A DNA stretch of 64,000 bases from Capsicum annuum (GCF_002878395.1 NC_061115.1:148744105-148808104); one strand, 5' to 3'. Shown: positions 22,180 to 34,269, numbered from the stretch's first letter. A program made the numbers and translations. The notes: a model not told the origin generated them from the letters alone.

Positions 22180-25100
22180 GATTAGGAAAGTTCTCTTGAT
22201 GTGGTTATGGGTATGTTATAGGTCTTTCACTTACATGTTTATTCTTTATTAGATCTCGGGGCTTCTCTTTCTTTTGTAACCCCTATATAGCTGTTAATTT
22301 TGGTGTCAGTCCTAAAACCATAATATAACTCTTCTCAGTGTCTACTCCAGTAAGTGTTTCTATTATAGCCAAACTGGTATACAAGAAATGTCTGTTCACA
22401 ATATGCTAAAAAGCTACTTCAGTAGATCTTGTGGAGTCAGAGATGACTGATTTTGATGTCATTCTCGGCATAGATTGGCTCCACTCATGCTATGTTTCGT
22501 TGACTATAGAAAGTGAGTCATTTTGTTTCAGTTTCCAAATGAATCAGTTATCGAATGGAAGGGTAGTACTTCAGCGCTTAGGGGATAACTTATTTCGTAC
22601 CTTAGAGTGAGAAAAATGATATCCAAGGGGTATGTTTACCATTTTGCTCAAGCTAAAAACTCTAATTATAAGACTCCCAATCTCGAGTCTATTTCAGTTG
22701 TAAGGGAATTTCCAGATGTTTCCCCTGAAGAAATTTCTGGAGTTCCTCCCAAAAGGGAAATTGACTTCGAAATAATCCTTCTTCTAGATACTCAGCCTAT
22801 CTCTACTCTACCCTACAGAGCTCCAGCTAAGCTTCGGGAGTTGAAAGAACAACTGAAAGATCTCCTAGACAAGAGATTTATTAGACCCAGTATTTCCCCA
22901 TAGGGCGCTCTAGTCATTTTCGTGCAAAACAAAGATGGTTCTCTTAGAATGTGCATCAATTACCGTCAGTTGAACAAAATCACCATCAATAATAAGTACC
23001 CACTCCTAGAATTGATGACTCGTTCAACCAACTTCAGGGTGCCAGTTATTTCTCTAAGATTCACCTCAGGTCCTGCTATCATTAGCTCAAATTCATAGAA
23101 TGTGACATTCTGAAAATAGCTTTTAGAACTCTGTATGGTCACTTTGAATTTATAGTCATGTCCTTTGGACTAACAAATGCCCCAACAGATTTCATGGACT
23201 TGATGAATCGAGTGTTAAATTAGTACTTGGACATGTTCATCATAGTCTTCATTGATGACATCCTTGTCTATTCTAGAAGTGAAAACGATATTGCAGACCA
23301 CCTCAGAATTGTATTGCAGACTCTTAGAGCCCATCAATTGTTTGCCAAATTTAGTAAGTGTGAATTTTTGATAAGATCAGTAGCTTCCTTGGAAATATTA
23401 TTTTCGGTGATGGCATTAGAGTTAACCCTCAAATGATCGAAGCAGTGAGAAATTAGCCCAGACCTATCTCTTTATCAGATATCAGGAGTTTCTTAGGTTT
23501 GGATAACTATTACCAATGGTTTGTTAAATAATTTTTCTCTATTTCTCCCCCCATATCAAGATTGACCCAGAAGAATGTCAAGTTTTAGTGGTCAGATTCT
23601 TGTGAGAATAGTTTTCAGGAGTTGAACACTCGACTTACCTCAGCCCTAATTTTGTCATTTACAGGTGGTTCAGATAGGTTTGTTGTTTACTATGATGCTT
23701 CTAGAGTTGGTCTTAGTTATGTGTTAATATATAGAGTTACTGTCATAGCCTATGCCTCTAGAAAGCTTTAGCCCCATGAAAAGAATTATCCTACCCATGA
23801 TCTTGAGCTAGTAGTTATTGTGTTTTCCTTGAAAATTTAGGCAATATCTCTATGAGGTGCATGTTGACCAAGGTGATTGGAATTATTAAAAGACTATGAT
23901 ATGATTATTTTGTATCACCTGAGCAAGGCCAATGTAGTGGCAGATGACCTTAGTCGATAGTCTATGGGTAGTGTTGCTTATATTAAGGATTATAAGAAAA
24001 AGTTAGTCAGGGAGGTTCGTTAGCTTGATAGACTAGGTATTCGTTTGGTTGATTCAACTAAGGGTATTGTATGGGTTCAGAATAGTTTAGAATCTTCTTT
24101 GGTTGCTGAAATGAAAGAAAAGAAAGATAGGGATCTCAGTCTAGTTAAGTTGAAAGAGTCAGTCAGAGATCATAAAGTAGAGGTTTTCTCCTAAGGGATA
24201 TCAGGGTAGGCTGTGTGTGTCGATGGGTCGAGTCAAAGAATTCTTGCAGAAATATATGGTGCGTTTTACTCAATTCACCCAGGGGCCACTAAGATGTATT
24301 GTGATTTACGGGAGATCTGTTAGTAGAGTAGAATGGAGATAGATATTACAGAGTTTGTAGCCAAGTACTCTAATTGTCAGCAGGTTAAGGATGAGCACTA
24401 GAGGCCTAGTGACACTATGCAGGAGCTCAACATCCCCACTTGGAAGTGGGAAGAGATGAACATGGATTTTGTAACAGGATTGCCTCGTTTGCATCGTTAG
24501 CATGATTCGATTTGGGTTATTGTAGATAGAATGACCAATTCAGCTTATTTATTGCCAGTCCATACTTCTTATTCAACCGAGGACTATGACAAGCTTTATC
24601 TCAGAGAGTTGGTTAGGTTCCCTGGTGTCCCATTGTCTATCATCTTAGATAGAGGTACTTGATTTACCTCACACTTTTTGAAGGTATTTCAGAAGGGTCT
24701 TGGTAACCAAAGTTGCCTCAGTACAGCCTTTCACCCTCAGACAGATGGTTAGGCAAAGAGGACCATTTAGACCTTAGAGGACATATTAAGAGCATATGTT
24801 ATTGACTTTAAGGGTAGTTGGGATGATCACTTGCCTTTGATCGAGTTTTCCTATAATAAAAGTTATCATTCTAGTATTCAGATGACTCTGTTTAAGGCTC
24901 TCTATGGGAGGAGATATAGATCTCATATTGGTTGGTTTGAGGTGGGTAAGACTACATTAATAGGGCTTGATTCAGTGTTTGGTGCATTAGAAAAATTTCA
25001 ATTGATCAAGAAGAGGCTTAAGATAGCCCAAAGACATCAGAAATCCTATGCAGATGTGAGGAGAAAAGATCTTAAGTTCGAGGTTGACGACTTAGTCTAT

Positions 25101-25510
25101 TTGAAAATTTTGCCTATGAAGGGAGTGAAGAGATTTGGAAAGAAAGGAAAACTCAGTCCCCAATATGTTGGCCATTATAGGATCTTGAGTCGTTATGGGA
25201 AGGTAGCGTATGAGCTTGAGTTTCCCGCAGATTTGGCATCCATTCACCCAGTATTCCATGTTTCATTATTAAAGAAGTGTATTAGTGATCCAAATATAGT
25301 TGTTCCTTTATAAATTACATATGTTCATGATAGCCTTTCATACGAAGAAATCCCAGATGAGAATCTAGATCGTCAGATTCATAGACTAAGGAACAATGAA
25401 GTTCCATTTGTCAAAGTTCTTTGGCGGAACCAGTCTGTTGAGGGAGACACTTGGGAAGTAGAAGCAGACATGCAAACCAAGTATCCTCATCTCTTCTCCA
25501 CAAACTCAGA
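22180..25510 (+). pseudogene. Element A pol: protease, RT, RNase H, integrase, chromodomain (degenerate)
   Basis: Ty3/gypsy polyprotein in canonical order. Protease: LLDLGASLSFVTP (about 22240), where functional copies have DSGA or DPGA, then DFDVILGIDWLHS (about 22450). [58 protein letters not shown], and the active site FIDDILVYS near 23250. RNase H: VVYYDASRVGL, AYASRKL, PTHDLELVVIVFSLK, followed by a small deletion near 23850. Integrase: FVAKYSNCQQVK, WVIVDRMT, a shared TAFHPQTDG.AKRTI segment, LPLIEFSYNKSYHSSI. Integrase C terminus: MKGVKRFGKKGKLSP and HPVFHVSLLKKC. Chromodomain-like end: SYEEIPDENLDRQI..VKVLWRN. At least eight stops are TAG at expected Gln codons. Confidence 0.88.
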
Positions 25511-25545
25511 CTCAGGTTCTTCTCCACAAACTCAGACTCAGCTTA
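25494..25545 (+). repeat. 26-bp tandem duplication at end of A pol
   Basis: TTCTCCACAAACTCAGACTC occurs at 25494 and again at 25520, a 26-bp period, at the end of the chromodomain-region coding sequence. Confidence 0.75.
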
Positions 25546-25754
25546 AGGTAACAGTTCTTCTTAGATTTTCTCTTTTCAATTCTCAACTCCAGCTATGTAA
25601 TCAACTTCATGGCATTGCATACATTCATGAATCAGTTTACTTATATATTATGTTTTAGACTCAGTCATGTAACCATGTTTTCAGTTATGCACATTCAGTA
25701 GGTACTCTAAGTACCTCAGTATTCTAAGATTAATTATTCTCATTCAAGGACGAA

Positions 25755-25773
25755 TATATCCAAGGGGAGATAT
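25755..25773 (+). other. Element A polypurine tract region
   Basis: CCAAGGGGAGATAT directly precedes the 3' LTR start at 25774. It is the purine-rich primer used for plus-strand synthesis in LTR retroelements. Confidence 0.7.
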
Positions 25774-27922
25774 TATAAGACCTCATAAGATCCTAGCTCA
25801 TTTCAGCTTACTATTTCTTGTTAAAGGGGTCCAAGACTTAGAAATTTTCACTAAGTATTAAGGCTTAGTCTTCTCCAAAGCCCCTTAAACTTTGATGGTT
25901 TTATTTTTGACCTTCCCGACCTTGGAACGTTAGCTTCTAAGTTTATTCATGATTGGGATTGTTGATGGTTCATCTTAGGTGAGTTTTTGATTTTTTAGGC
26001 CATGTTTGAAACCTGTTTAGAAGACCAAAATAGAGAGGCTCCACGATATGTCCACGATGCATCAAATATTGTATCAGTGGGGGGCACCGCGGCGCTCCAC
26101 ATATCGCGTCGATAGAGCATCGTGGTGCGGGGCATTTCTTGTCGAGTGGTTCGATTCATTTAAATGATTTTGGGTCCATGAGGGTATTTGAGTCATTTTC
26201 CTCACTCTAATCTAGCCATAACATGGGATTTAGGGTCCTAAAAGCATTATTTGTCATCTTTTACACAAAATTCTCTCAAAAGAGAGCGATTCTCTCTCAA
26301 GAACAAACCCTAGCCTCTTCAAAATTCAAGCTCAAGTTTTAATAAATCACCAAGAAATTTATCTAATTCATCAATTAAGGTATGTTAGATGTTCATCCAT
26401 GGGCCCTTTTCACCCATGAAGTCCAAGAACCCATCTTCAAGTTTAAAGTTCTGATTTGCACATATTATTATGAGTTATCATCATGAATATATTATGAAAT
26501 TTGATTACAAATTATATTTACTACTCCCTCTATCCCATTTTATGTGTCATCATTTCCTTTTTGGTCCGTCCCGAAAAGAATGTCACCTTTTCTTATTTGG
26601 TAACTATTTAAAGATACAATTCCACTTTTACCCTTATTATTCCCACTTAATTAAAAAAAAAGTTAGTTGCACATTTTTTGATAAAGGGCAATTTGGTAAA
26701 CATTACCAAGTTTTTCTGTATTTCTTAAACTCCGTGCCCGGTCGAATGGCAACATATAAAATGGGATGGAGGGAGTATGTATTTTCATTGGAAATTGCCC
26801 TTAACATATTTGAATGGTGATATTCACATGTTAAATCTCTAACCTACGTCTTAATATTGTAATTATGTTATTATCACATGATTTAACCATTCCCATGCTT
26901 TAACTCATAACCCACATGTGTTTGATAAAATGCCTAAAAGGTTGGATTTTGAACAATGACTACTTAGTATGTTTCTCGAAGCATTAGTATGATCCTATTA
27001 TTTTTGTTTTAGAGACTTGGGGGTTATAAACACCCAAAAAATTAGTTGATTATTTGTCTTAGTATTTTCATAATGATTTCAGATGCATTTGACCATTATT
27101 AGTTTAGTCAGTTATCATATCAGTCAAACTTAGATCAGATTAGTAATCCGAGTTAGTTCAGTTGGAAGTAGGCCCAGGGATGGGGGTTCACCTACCAGTA
27201 GAGGGTATGATCCTTAGTTGAAATCCCTATATTCCAAAACTTTGTAGTCAGCAAAGGTTGAGATGTCCACCTACCAATAGTGGGCTGGCAGATATCTCAT
27301 TAGAGCACCTACCATATAAGGTGACTCGTTAGTCCTTCGGGACATTATTTTAGTGGATCCACACAGACTGATGATTTTTTATGTGCTGCTACCCGTGGCA
27401 CGGTACTGACACCCTTCTAACTGGATTCATAGGTTGGACCCTAATTAGATCATATTGGGGCATGTCGGTTAGATGACAGCTCCCACAGTCTCAATCCAGT
27501 ATTCAGGATAGAATTCAGTTTTAGGTTTGTTTAACCATAGCAGACAGTTATCAATTTAATCAGTTATCAGTATTTTAGCATTTCAGTCTACAGACTATTT
27601 TAGAATTAGGTTATATGCTTGGTCATGCATTCTCATATTTTGCAGCTTTCATGTAATTAAACTCATTCATCCCCTGCTATTCATTTAGTAATTATCTCAT
27701 GCACATAATCTTATGCATATCAACCTAACCTCATCTAGCATACTAGTATATTTAAAGTACTAATCACATACATTTTCTTTATGCTATGATGTCTTATATC
27801 ATAAGTTCGGACGCTTAGACATATCTGAATATCCTCAGCATTAGTCATGGTGAGTCCTCATCTATCGAGGACATAGTTATTTATTTCAGTTATTTCAGTA
27901 GTTTATCTTTTCATTTCTGTTA
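25774..27922 (+). repeat. Element A 3' LTR, 3'-truncated, with MITE insertion
   Basis: Aligns to the 5' LTR from TATAAGACC at 25774 (ancestral TGTAAGACC) to CATTTCTGTTA at about 27922, where homology ends abruptly. The last roughly 330 bp of the LTR, from ATAGTTGGAGTTAGTTGGGG onward, are missing, and sequence homologous to the middle of element B's LTR begins. A 252-bp MITE interrupts it at 26524-26775. A CpG-rich word cluster is at 26038-26130. Confidence 0.85.
26524..26775 (+). mobile_element. Stowaway-like (Tc1/mariner) MITE, 252 bp
   Basis: The terminal inverted repeats are CTCCCTCTATCCCATTTTAT at 26524 and its near complement ending CATATAAAATGGGATGGAGGGAG-like at 26775. TA flanks both ends (26522-26523 and 26776-26777). 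The equivalent site in the 5' LTR (around 19325) is empty: TTTACCATGTG there against TTTAC-TA..TA-TGTA here. The short open frames across it have no family resemblance. Confidence 0.92.
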
Positions 27923-28286
27923 GAAATGAGGGGTACATGGGAACCCCCCATGTTAATTGGATAACGAGGTTATGGGTACATGGGAATCCCTTGACCACTA
28001 TAAGGTTTGGCTAAGTACAATACTTATAAGTTATAGTCGATATGACTATACAACTACTAATAGCCTTGGTTAATAACAATGGTTTAGTTGGATGGAAATA
28101 GTTTAATTAGGTAATAATGGTAGGGTGTGATAGCTAACCATAAAGGTAGGATTTCAATGAACAAACACTGGAAGCTCATGTTTGCCAACATAATGGGTAA
28201 GGAATTATGACCTTTTTATGATACTCATGACATACACGGGAATCCTCTAGGTACACTTTACATATGTATCATGGAGGGTGAAGGGT

Positions 28287-28378
28287 ACATGGGAATCCCC
28301 GACTCTTGTGATATCTTTAGTTCGTACGGCTATATGGGAATCCCCGACTCTTGTGATATCTTTAGTTCATACGGCTAC
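28287..28378 (+). repeat. 45-bp tandem duplication in B 5' LTR
   Basis: GGGAATCCCCGACTCTTGTG is repeated with a 45-bp period (the GACTCTTGTG parts begin at 28301 and 28346). The 3' LTR has only one copy at the equivalent place (about 35845-35895), so the duplication arose after insertion. Confidence 0.8.
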
Positions 28379-28510
28379 ATGCATCAAGACCTATTCAAGG
28401 GGTTACACTAGACCCATATAGCCTGTAGGTAGTTTTAGGATGGTTAAGCTTCACATACCTAGATTAATGGTTTCAATGTCTTGCTAAACCTGATTCCCTT
28501 TCCCTAGCAT

Positions 28511-28512
28511 GG

Positions 28513-28556
<44 letters not shown>
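28511..28556 (+). repeat. (TA)n microsatellite in B 5' LTR
   Basis: An uninterrupted TA run of about 22 units. The matching spot in the 3' LTR (about 36042-36062) has only a short TATATA stretch followed by GTGTGTGT, so the run expanded in this copy. Confidence 0.92.
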
Positions 28557-28558
<2 letters not shown>

Positions 28559-29280
28559 ATGGTTTACTTGGTTTTATTAAATTATATTATTTGATCCTTA
28601 TCTTGAATTCATTCTTGCGTTCACTCGCTAACCCCATCTTTGGGCGTTGTATCCCTACATAATGCAGGAACCGACCATTCTACTCCTCCTGCTTAGCATC
28701 CGGACATTCGGGGTCAGCTTTTGGATTGAAGTGGTGATCTTTCATCTTTTTAGAAGGCTCTATTTCATGGATGTTATTTATACTTTAGTTTATTTATAGA
28801 TATTTATTTTGAATATGGTTGGGGGCATGTCCCAATAGGATTTTTGTATTCTTTGGTTAGAGACTTTTTATTGAACTAATATGGATTGGCATAGGCGGGA
28901 TCGATATTGGTGTCAACCTTAGTATTGACATTAGTATTGGGGATGACACCTTTGGACAAAATTCTCATTGTTCCATCTTTTTATGTCATGTAATGGAATT
29001 TGGTTTGGTTATTGTTTTGGTTTTGGTTTACGATTAAGCTTGGAATGGTTTGGTACTATTTGGATTAGGTTCAGGATATTGGACTTGGTTAGGTCAGTCT
29101 TGGTTATAGAACTATCCCATAGTTTAGAACTAAATAAAATGTTATCTTGTTACATGCTCGAAATTTAGCGAAATTAGGGCAGGTGGCGGGAGGTTGGATT
29201 GGGTAATGGGGGTATCCCCCACTTTGAGTCAGACTTGGGATTTCCATTACGATAAGGCCTTAGGTCAGGTCGTGTCAAGT

Positions 29281-29292
29281 TGGTATCGGAGC
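29281..29292 (+). other. Element B primer-binding site (tRNA-Met type)
   Basis: TGGTATCGGAGC starts 4 bp after the LTR end and matches the plant Met-tRNA site TGGTATCAGAGC with one difference. Confidence 0.85.
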
Positions 29293-29490
29293 TTTAGGCT
29301 CATGGTCAATTAGGAGTCCACAAAGCCATGTCTGGTAGAGTCACTTTTAGGGGTGTGTAGTGCACTACACTCATAAGAGAGAGGCTATAGGGCATTTAGT
29401 AATGTTTCACTTTCTTGGAATTTTGTTTTAAAGAGTGGAGTCTAAGTCCTGGAATTTCCTATAATCCTTGTTTGTTCTCTTTTTAGACCA

Positions 29491-30655
29491 TGCCTCGATG
29501 ATCTAAAAAATAAGAAAATTCTATTATCCTATCTGTGAATGATGTTGATGGGGTATGTCCTAAACCTGGAGTTCATACTCATTCTTAGGATCCTATCCCT
29601 AATTGTTCTCGAGTTTCTCCGGTTGCTACTAGTCCGCCTCAAGGTGAGGTGACTAATGCAGAATTTTGACAGTCAATTCATGCTATTGCTTAGTTGATTG
29701 CTTCTCAGGCTGAGCCAGATACATCTGGTGTTTTATTTACTGAGGCCATAAGGGTTGGCCAGTTCATAAAGCTAAATCCTTCTATTTTTACTAGTGTAAA
29801 GGTGAAGAAAGATCCTCAGGCTTTCTTGATGAAATGGAGAAGATATTCAGGGTGATGCAGGCCATTAATATGAAAGGGATAAATTTTATAGCTTATCAGA
29901 TTAGGAATGTTGTGTACCAATATTATGAAGAGTGGTATAGGGATAGAGGTGATGTGGAGGAGTTTTCCTTATGGGATGCTTTTTCTAATACTTTTCTAGA
30001 TAGTTTATTTCCTCAGGAGTTGAGGGAAGTAAAGATGCAGGAGTTTGTGAATCTCAAGCAAGGAAAAATATTTGTCAACGAGTATGCCTTGATGTTTCAT
30101 CAACTGTCAAGTTATGCTCTTGATTTGGTAGCTGACATGAGGGCGAGAATGAGAAAGTTCACTTTTGGGCTTTCTTGAGATCTGATCCTTGAAATAAAGA
30201 CTGCTTTGCTGATCAAGTATAAGGATATTTTGAGGTTTGTAGTCCACATATAACAGGTGGAGGAAGAAAAGAGAAAACAGGCAGAGTTTGGGGAAAGGAA
30301 GGGTAACAGGAGTAGATTCTCTAAGTAGGGAGTTGCTCAGCAGTAGGGTGGTTGAGATAGAGGTAAATAGCCGAGGATGACGTGAGGGAGTTTTGGTTCC
30401 TTCTCTACTACTAGTGCTCCATACCCAAGGCAGAAGAGTGATAGGCATCCATAAGGTGGTGATAATTTTTGGGCATAAGGTGCCCAATCTAAGGAGAGTA
30501 GGGGTCAGTCAGGTTCTTTATGCCCTCCTTGCTGGTTTTATTGCCATCTTCATTGGGGATTTTGTGATGAATAAAGAGATAACTATTCTAAATATGGTCA
30601 ATCAGGCCACATACTCAAAAATTGTCCAATCAAAAAGGGTGCATCGGGAGTGATC
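29491..30655 (+). pseudogene. Element B gag (Retrotrans_gag), degenerate
   Basis: Capsid gene remnant starting MPR at 29491. Its longest open block, 29834-30178, carries QAINMKGINFIAYQIRN, EEFSLWDAFSNTFLDSLFPQ, MQEFVNLKQGKIFVNEY and FHQLSSYALDLVADMRARM, the typical gag core of Ty3/gypsy chromoviruses. A basic, Gln-rich linker follows (EEEKRKQAEFGERKGNRSRF), then the remains of a zinc knuckle (YGQSGHILKNCPIKKG, about 30590-30640) whose first cysteines are lost. Interrupted by stops and at least one frameshift. Confidence 0.82.
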
Positions 30656-30779
30656 ATAACTATGGTTGCTTTGTCTTCTACTCCTGCACCTAGTGGTGTG
30701 GCTTCTTTGTTGCCTCTTCTTATGGTACCAACACTAGCCAAATTAGGTTGTATGCTCTTGTATCTTGACTGGAATTTGA

Positions 30780-33700
30780 GGCATCGCCTAATGTCATTAC
30801 TAGTACGTTACAACTCTTTTCTCGTGACATGTATTGTCTATTTTATTCAGGGTCCACTATTTTCTATGTGACCCCATATGTGGCCATGTGTTTTTGTTTT
30901 GATTTAGAATTTATTTTGGATCCTTTTTCTGTTTCTACCCTGGTAGGTGTCTCAATTATTTCTAAAAGAGTCTATAGGGGGTATGTGGTATCTGTAGGTG
31001 GTAGGCAGAGCTTGGTAGATCTGTTTGAATTAGATATGGTGGATTTTGATGTTATTCTGGGAATGGATTGGTTACACTCTTATTACATATCCTTGGATTG
31101 TCGGGCCTATAAGGTTGTCTTTAGATTCGTGAACTGGTTATAGCAATAAAGGGTGGTTCCCTAGCTCCTAGGGGGAGGTTTATTTCTTATCATATAGCTC
31201 GTAGGTTAATCTCTAAAGATTGTCTCTATTAATTGGTTTGAGTTAAAGATTCTAACTCAAAAGTTCCTTCTCTACATTCAATTTCAGTAGTAAATGAGTT
31301 TCCTGAGGTCTTTCCAAATGATCTTCCTTATGTTCCTCCCGATAGTGAAATAAAGTTTGGTATTAATTTGGTTTGGGACACTTATCCAATATCTATTCTT
31401 CCTTATAGAATGGCTCCAGCTGAGTTGACAGAACTCAGGGAGCAACTTACGGATCTTCTAGCTAAGGGGTTTATTCATCTTAGTGTATCCCCTTAGGGTA
31501 CACTGGTGTTTTTTGTGTGCAAGAAGAATGATTCCCTTCGTATGTGCATCGACTATCAATAGATGAATAAAGTAATAGTAAAAACAAGTATCCTATCCCA
31601 AGGATAGATGACTTATTTGATCAGTTGCAAGGTGACAAGTTCTACTCTAGCATAGATCTTAAGCCAAGGTATCATCAGCGTAAGATTAGGGAGGAGGATA
31701 TCTCTAAGTCAACTTTTCATACTCGGTATGGGAACTTTGAAATCTTGGTTATGTCGTTTGGTTTGACTAATGTTCCAACAATATTTATGGATTTGATGAA
31801 TGGGGTTTTTAGGCAGTTTTTGCATCTCTTTATTATTGTGTTCATTTATGACATCTTGATGTATTTCAAAAGTGAGGTGGATCATGCGAATCACCTCCAT
31901 GTGGTGTTGCAGACCTTGAAAAAACAATAGTTGTATGCGAAGTTCTCCAATTATGAGTTTTGGTTGAATACTGTAACTTTCTTAGGTCATATTATTTTTA
32001 GTAAGGGGATCATGGTGGATCCTCAGAAGGTCGCAGTGGTTAAAAGGTGGCCTAGACCCATGACTCCAATGGACATTCGGAGCTTCTTAGGTTTTGCTGG
32101 GTATTATCGGTGGTTTGTGGAAAAAATTTTGACGATTGTTGCTCTTTTGACTAAATTAACTCAGAAGAAGGTCAAATTTTCTTGGTCGAAAGCCTGTGAA
32201 GGGAGTTTTAAGAAGCTTAAGGATAATCTAACTTTGGCTCTGATTTTGGTCTTGCCAGAAGATATGAAGAGGTTTGTGTTTTATTGTGATTCATCTTGAG
32301 TAGGACTCGATTGTGTCTTGATGCAGCATGGGAAAGTGATTGCCTATGCTTTTAGGCAGTTAAAGGTTCTTGAGAGGAATTATCCTACTCATTATTTGGA
32401 GTTATTGGCGGTGTTTTTTTCTTTGAAAATCTTATGGTATTTTTTGTATGGATTTTACGTAGAGATCTTTTTTAATCATAAAAGTCTACAATATGTGTTC
32501 ACTCAGAAGGAGCTAAATCTTAGGTAGATGTGATGGTTGAAGCTTTTTAAAGACTATGATATGAGTCTTCACTATCACCCAGCTAAATCTAACATGGTTG
32601 TTGATGCTCTTAATAGGTTATCCATGGGGAGTTTGGATCATGTAGATAAGGAGAAATGGAAATTGGTGAAGTATATTGACCGCCTAGCTAATCTTGGAGT
32701 TCGTTTCTTGGTCTCCAAGGGTGGTGGTGTGATGGTAGAGGAAGTGGTTTGATCGTCTCTTGTTACAGTGATTAAGGAGAAATAAGAGCTAGATCCTATC
32801 AACATAAAAATAAAAAATAGTATGGGTATGCAGAAGGTAATGACATTAGAGATCAGTGGTGGCAGTACTTTATGGTACCAAGGGAGGTTATGCCTTACTG
32901 ATGTTGATAAGTTGCGACAAAGAATCTTGGCTGAGGCATATGATTTGTGCTATGTTGTATATCCCAACTCAAAAAAAATATATCATGATCTGAAGAAGAT
33001 GTATTGGTGGAATGGTATAAAGAGGGATATGGCTGATTTTGTGGCCAAGTGCATGCTGTGTCAACAGGTTAAAGTTGAGCACATGAGACCTGGTGGGTTG
33101 AATCAAGAAATTGATTTGCCTGAATTGAAATATGAGGTAATCAATATGGAATTTTTTACCAGTCTTCCTCAATCTCAGAACTAATTTGATTCGATTTGGG
33201 TAATCGTAGATTGGATAACAAAGTCTGCTCACTTTTTGCTAGTGAGGACTAACTTTTTGACTGAGGATTATGCAGGATTTTATCTTCAGAAAATTGTGAA
33301 GCTGTATGGGTTACCTTTTTTTATTATCTCTGATCGTGATGGATGGACAAGTAAAAAGGACTATTCAGACATTGGAGGATATACTTTGGGCAAGTTTAAT
33401 TGATTATGGTAGCAATTTGGTTGAGCATCTACCTTTGGTAGAGTTTGGTTACAATAATAAATATCATTCTAGCATTGAAATGGCCCCTTTTGAGACATTG
33501 TATGGTATAAGGTGTAGATCTCTTATTGGTTGGTTTGAGCTTAGTAAGCCGGATATGTTCGATTCGGATTTTATCTATTAGGCTTTAGAAAAGGTGAAGG
33601 TAATTTGGTATAGGCTTAAAGCTAACCACAGTCTCCAAAAGTCCTATGCGGATGTAAGACGTAGAGACTTGGAATTTGAGGTTGGGGACATGTTATTCTT

Positions 33701-34120
33701 AAAGGTATCTTCCATGAAGGGAGTAAAGTGGTTTGGTGAGAAGGGGAAGCTTAGTCCCCGTTTGTTGGTCCTTATGTGATTTTGCAGAGGGTTGGTAATT
33801 TTGATTATGAATTGAAGTTGCCTTCTAGTTTTATCTCCATTTATCCGGTATTTCATGTTTCCATGTTAAGGAAGTACATTGGTGATCTTTCATTGATTGT
33901 TCCTTTAGAAGGGTTGGGCATCTCGGGTTCTCTATCTTATGAAGAGTCTTCGATTAAGATCTTGGATAGGCAGGTTCATCAGTTACAAACCAAGGATGTG
34001 GCTTCGGTTAAGGTTCTATGGCTGAACCATAAGATGGAAGAAGCTACATTGGAAGCGGAAAAGGACATGATATCCAAGTATCCTCATCTATTTTCTTCTC
34101 CTGGGATTCGTGCGAAAAGT
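30780..34120 (+). pseudogene. Element B pol: protease, RT, RNase H, integrase, chromodomain (degenerate)
   Basis: Protease at 30829-31143 reads LFYSGSTIFYVTPYVAMCF, so the catalytic Asp of DSGS is Tyr (codon 30844-30846); DFDVILGMDWLHSYY follows. RT at about 31260-32000: [64 protein letters not shown], then FIYDILMYFKS where [11 protein letters not shown] is expected, so one active-site Asp is also Tyr. RNase H at 32270-32640: [56 protein letters not shown]. Integrase from 32960: YWWNGIKRDMADFVAKCMLC, WVIVDWITKSAHF, IISDRD, then an internal deletion at about 33340, DGQVKRTIQTLEDIL, LPLVEFGYNNKYHSSI. The end (33690-34110) has MKGVKWFGEKGKLSP, YPVFHVSMLRKYIGD and a chromodomain-like SYEESSIKILDRQV..VKVLWLN. 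Confidence 0.9.
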
Positions 34121-34269
34121 ATGTGTTCTTCAACACATCTTTATTTTTTGAGATTGTTAAAGGAAATATTAATATCTTTGCATCTTTGTTTTCAAACTTT
34201 GTTAAAGATTGGAAATATATTTGATAATGCAAATGGCTCATATGTGTGGTTACCCATACCTTGTCCGTC

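Larger units (their letters stand above)
27923..29277 (+). repeat. Element B (gypsy) 5' LTR, 5'-truncated
   Basis: About 1.35 kb aligning to the last 1.3 kb of the B 3' LTR (from about 35480 to 36781) and ending CGTGTCA at 29277 just before the primer site. The first roughly 1.2 kb, including the TATA region and CpG word cluster, is deleted at the junction with element A. It carries repeated GGTACATGGGAATCCCC words, a 45-bp tandem duplication and an expanded TA microsatellite. Confidence 0.82.

Noticed and set aside
26470..26820. 116-codon open frame
   Set aside because: It spans the MITE and its LTR flanks; both are non-coding and the frame is absent from the 5' LTR.
28511..28556. TA run considered as an origin or matrix-attachment signal
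   Set aside because: The 3' LTR has a short version at the same place, so it is simple microsatellite expansion within an LTR.
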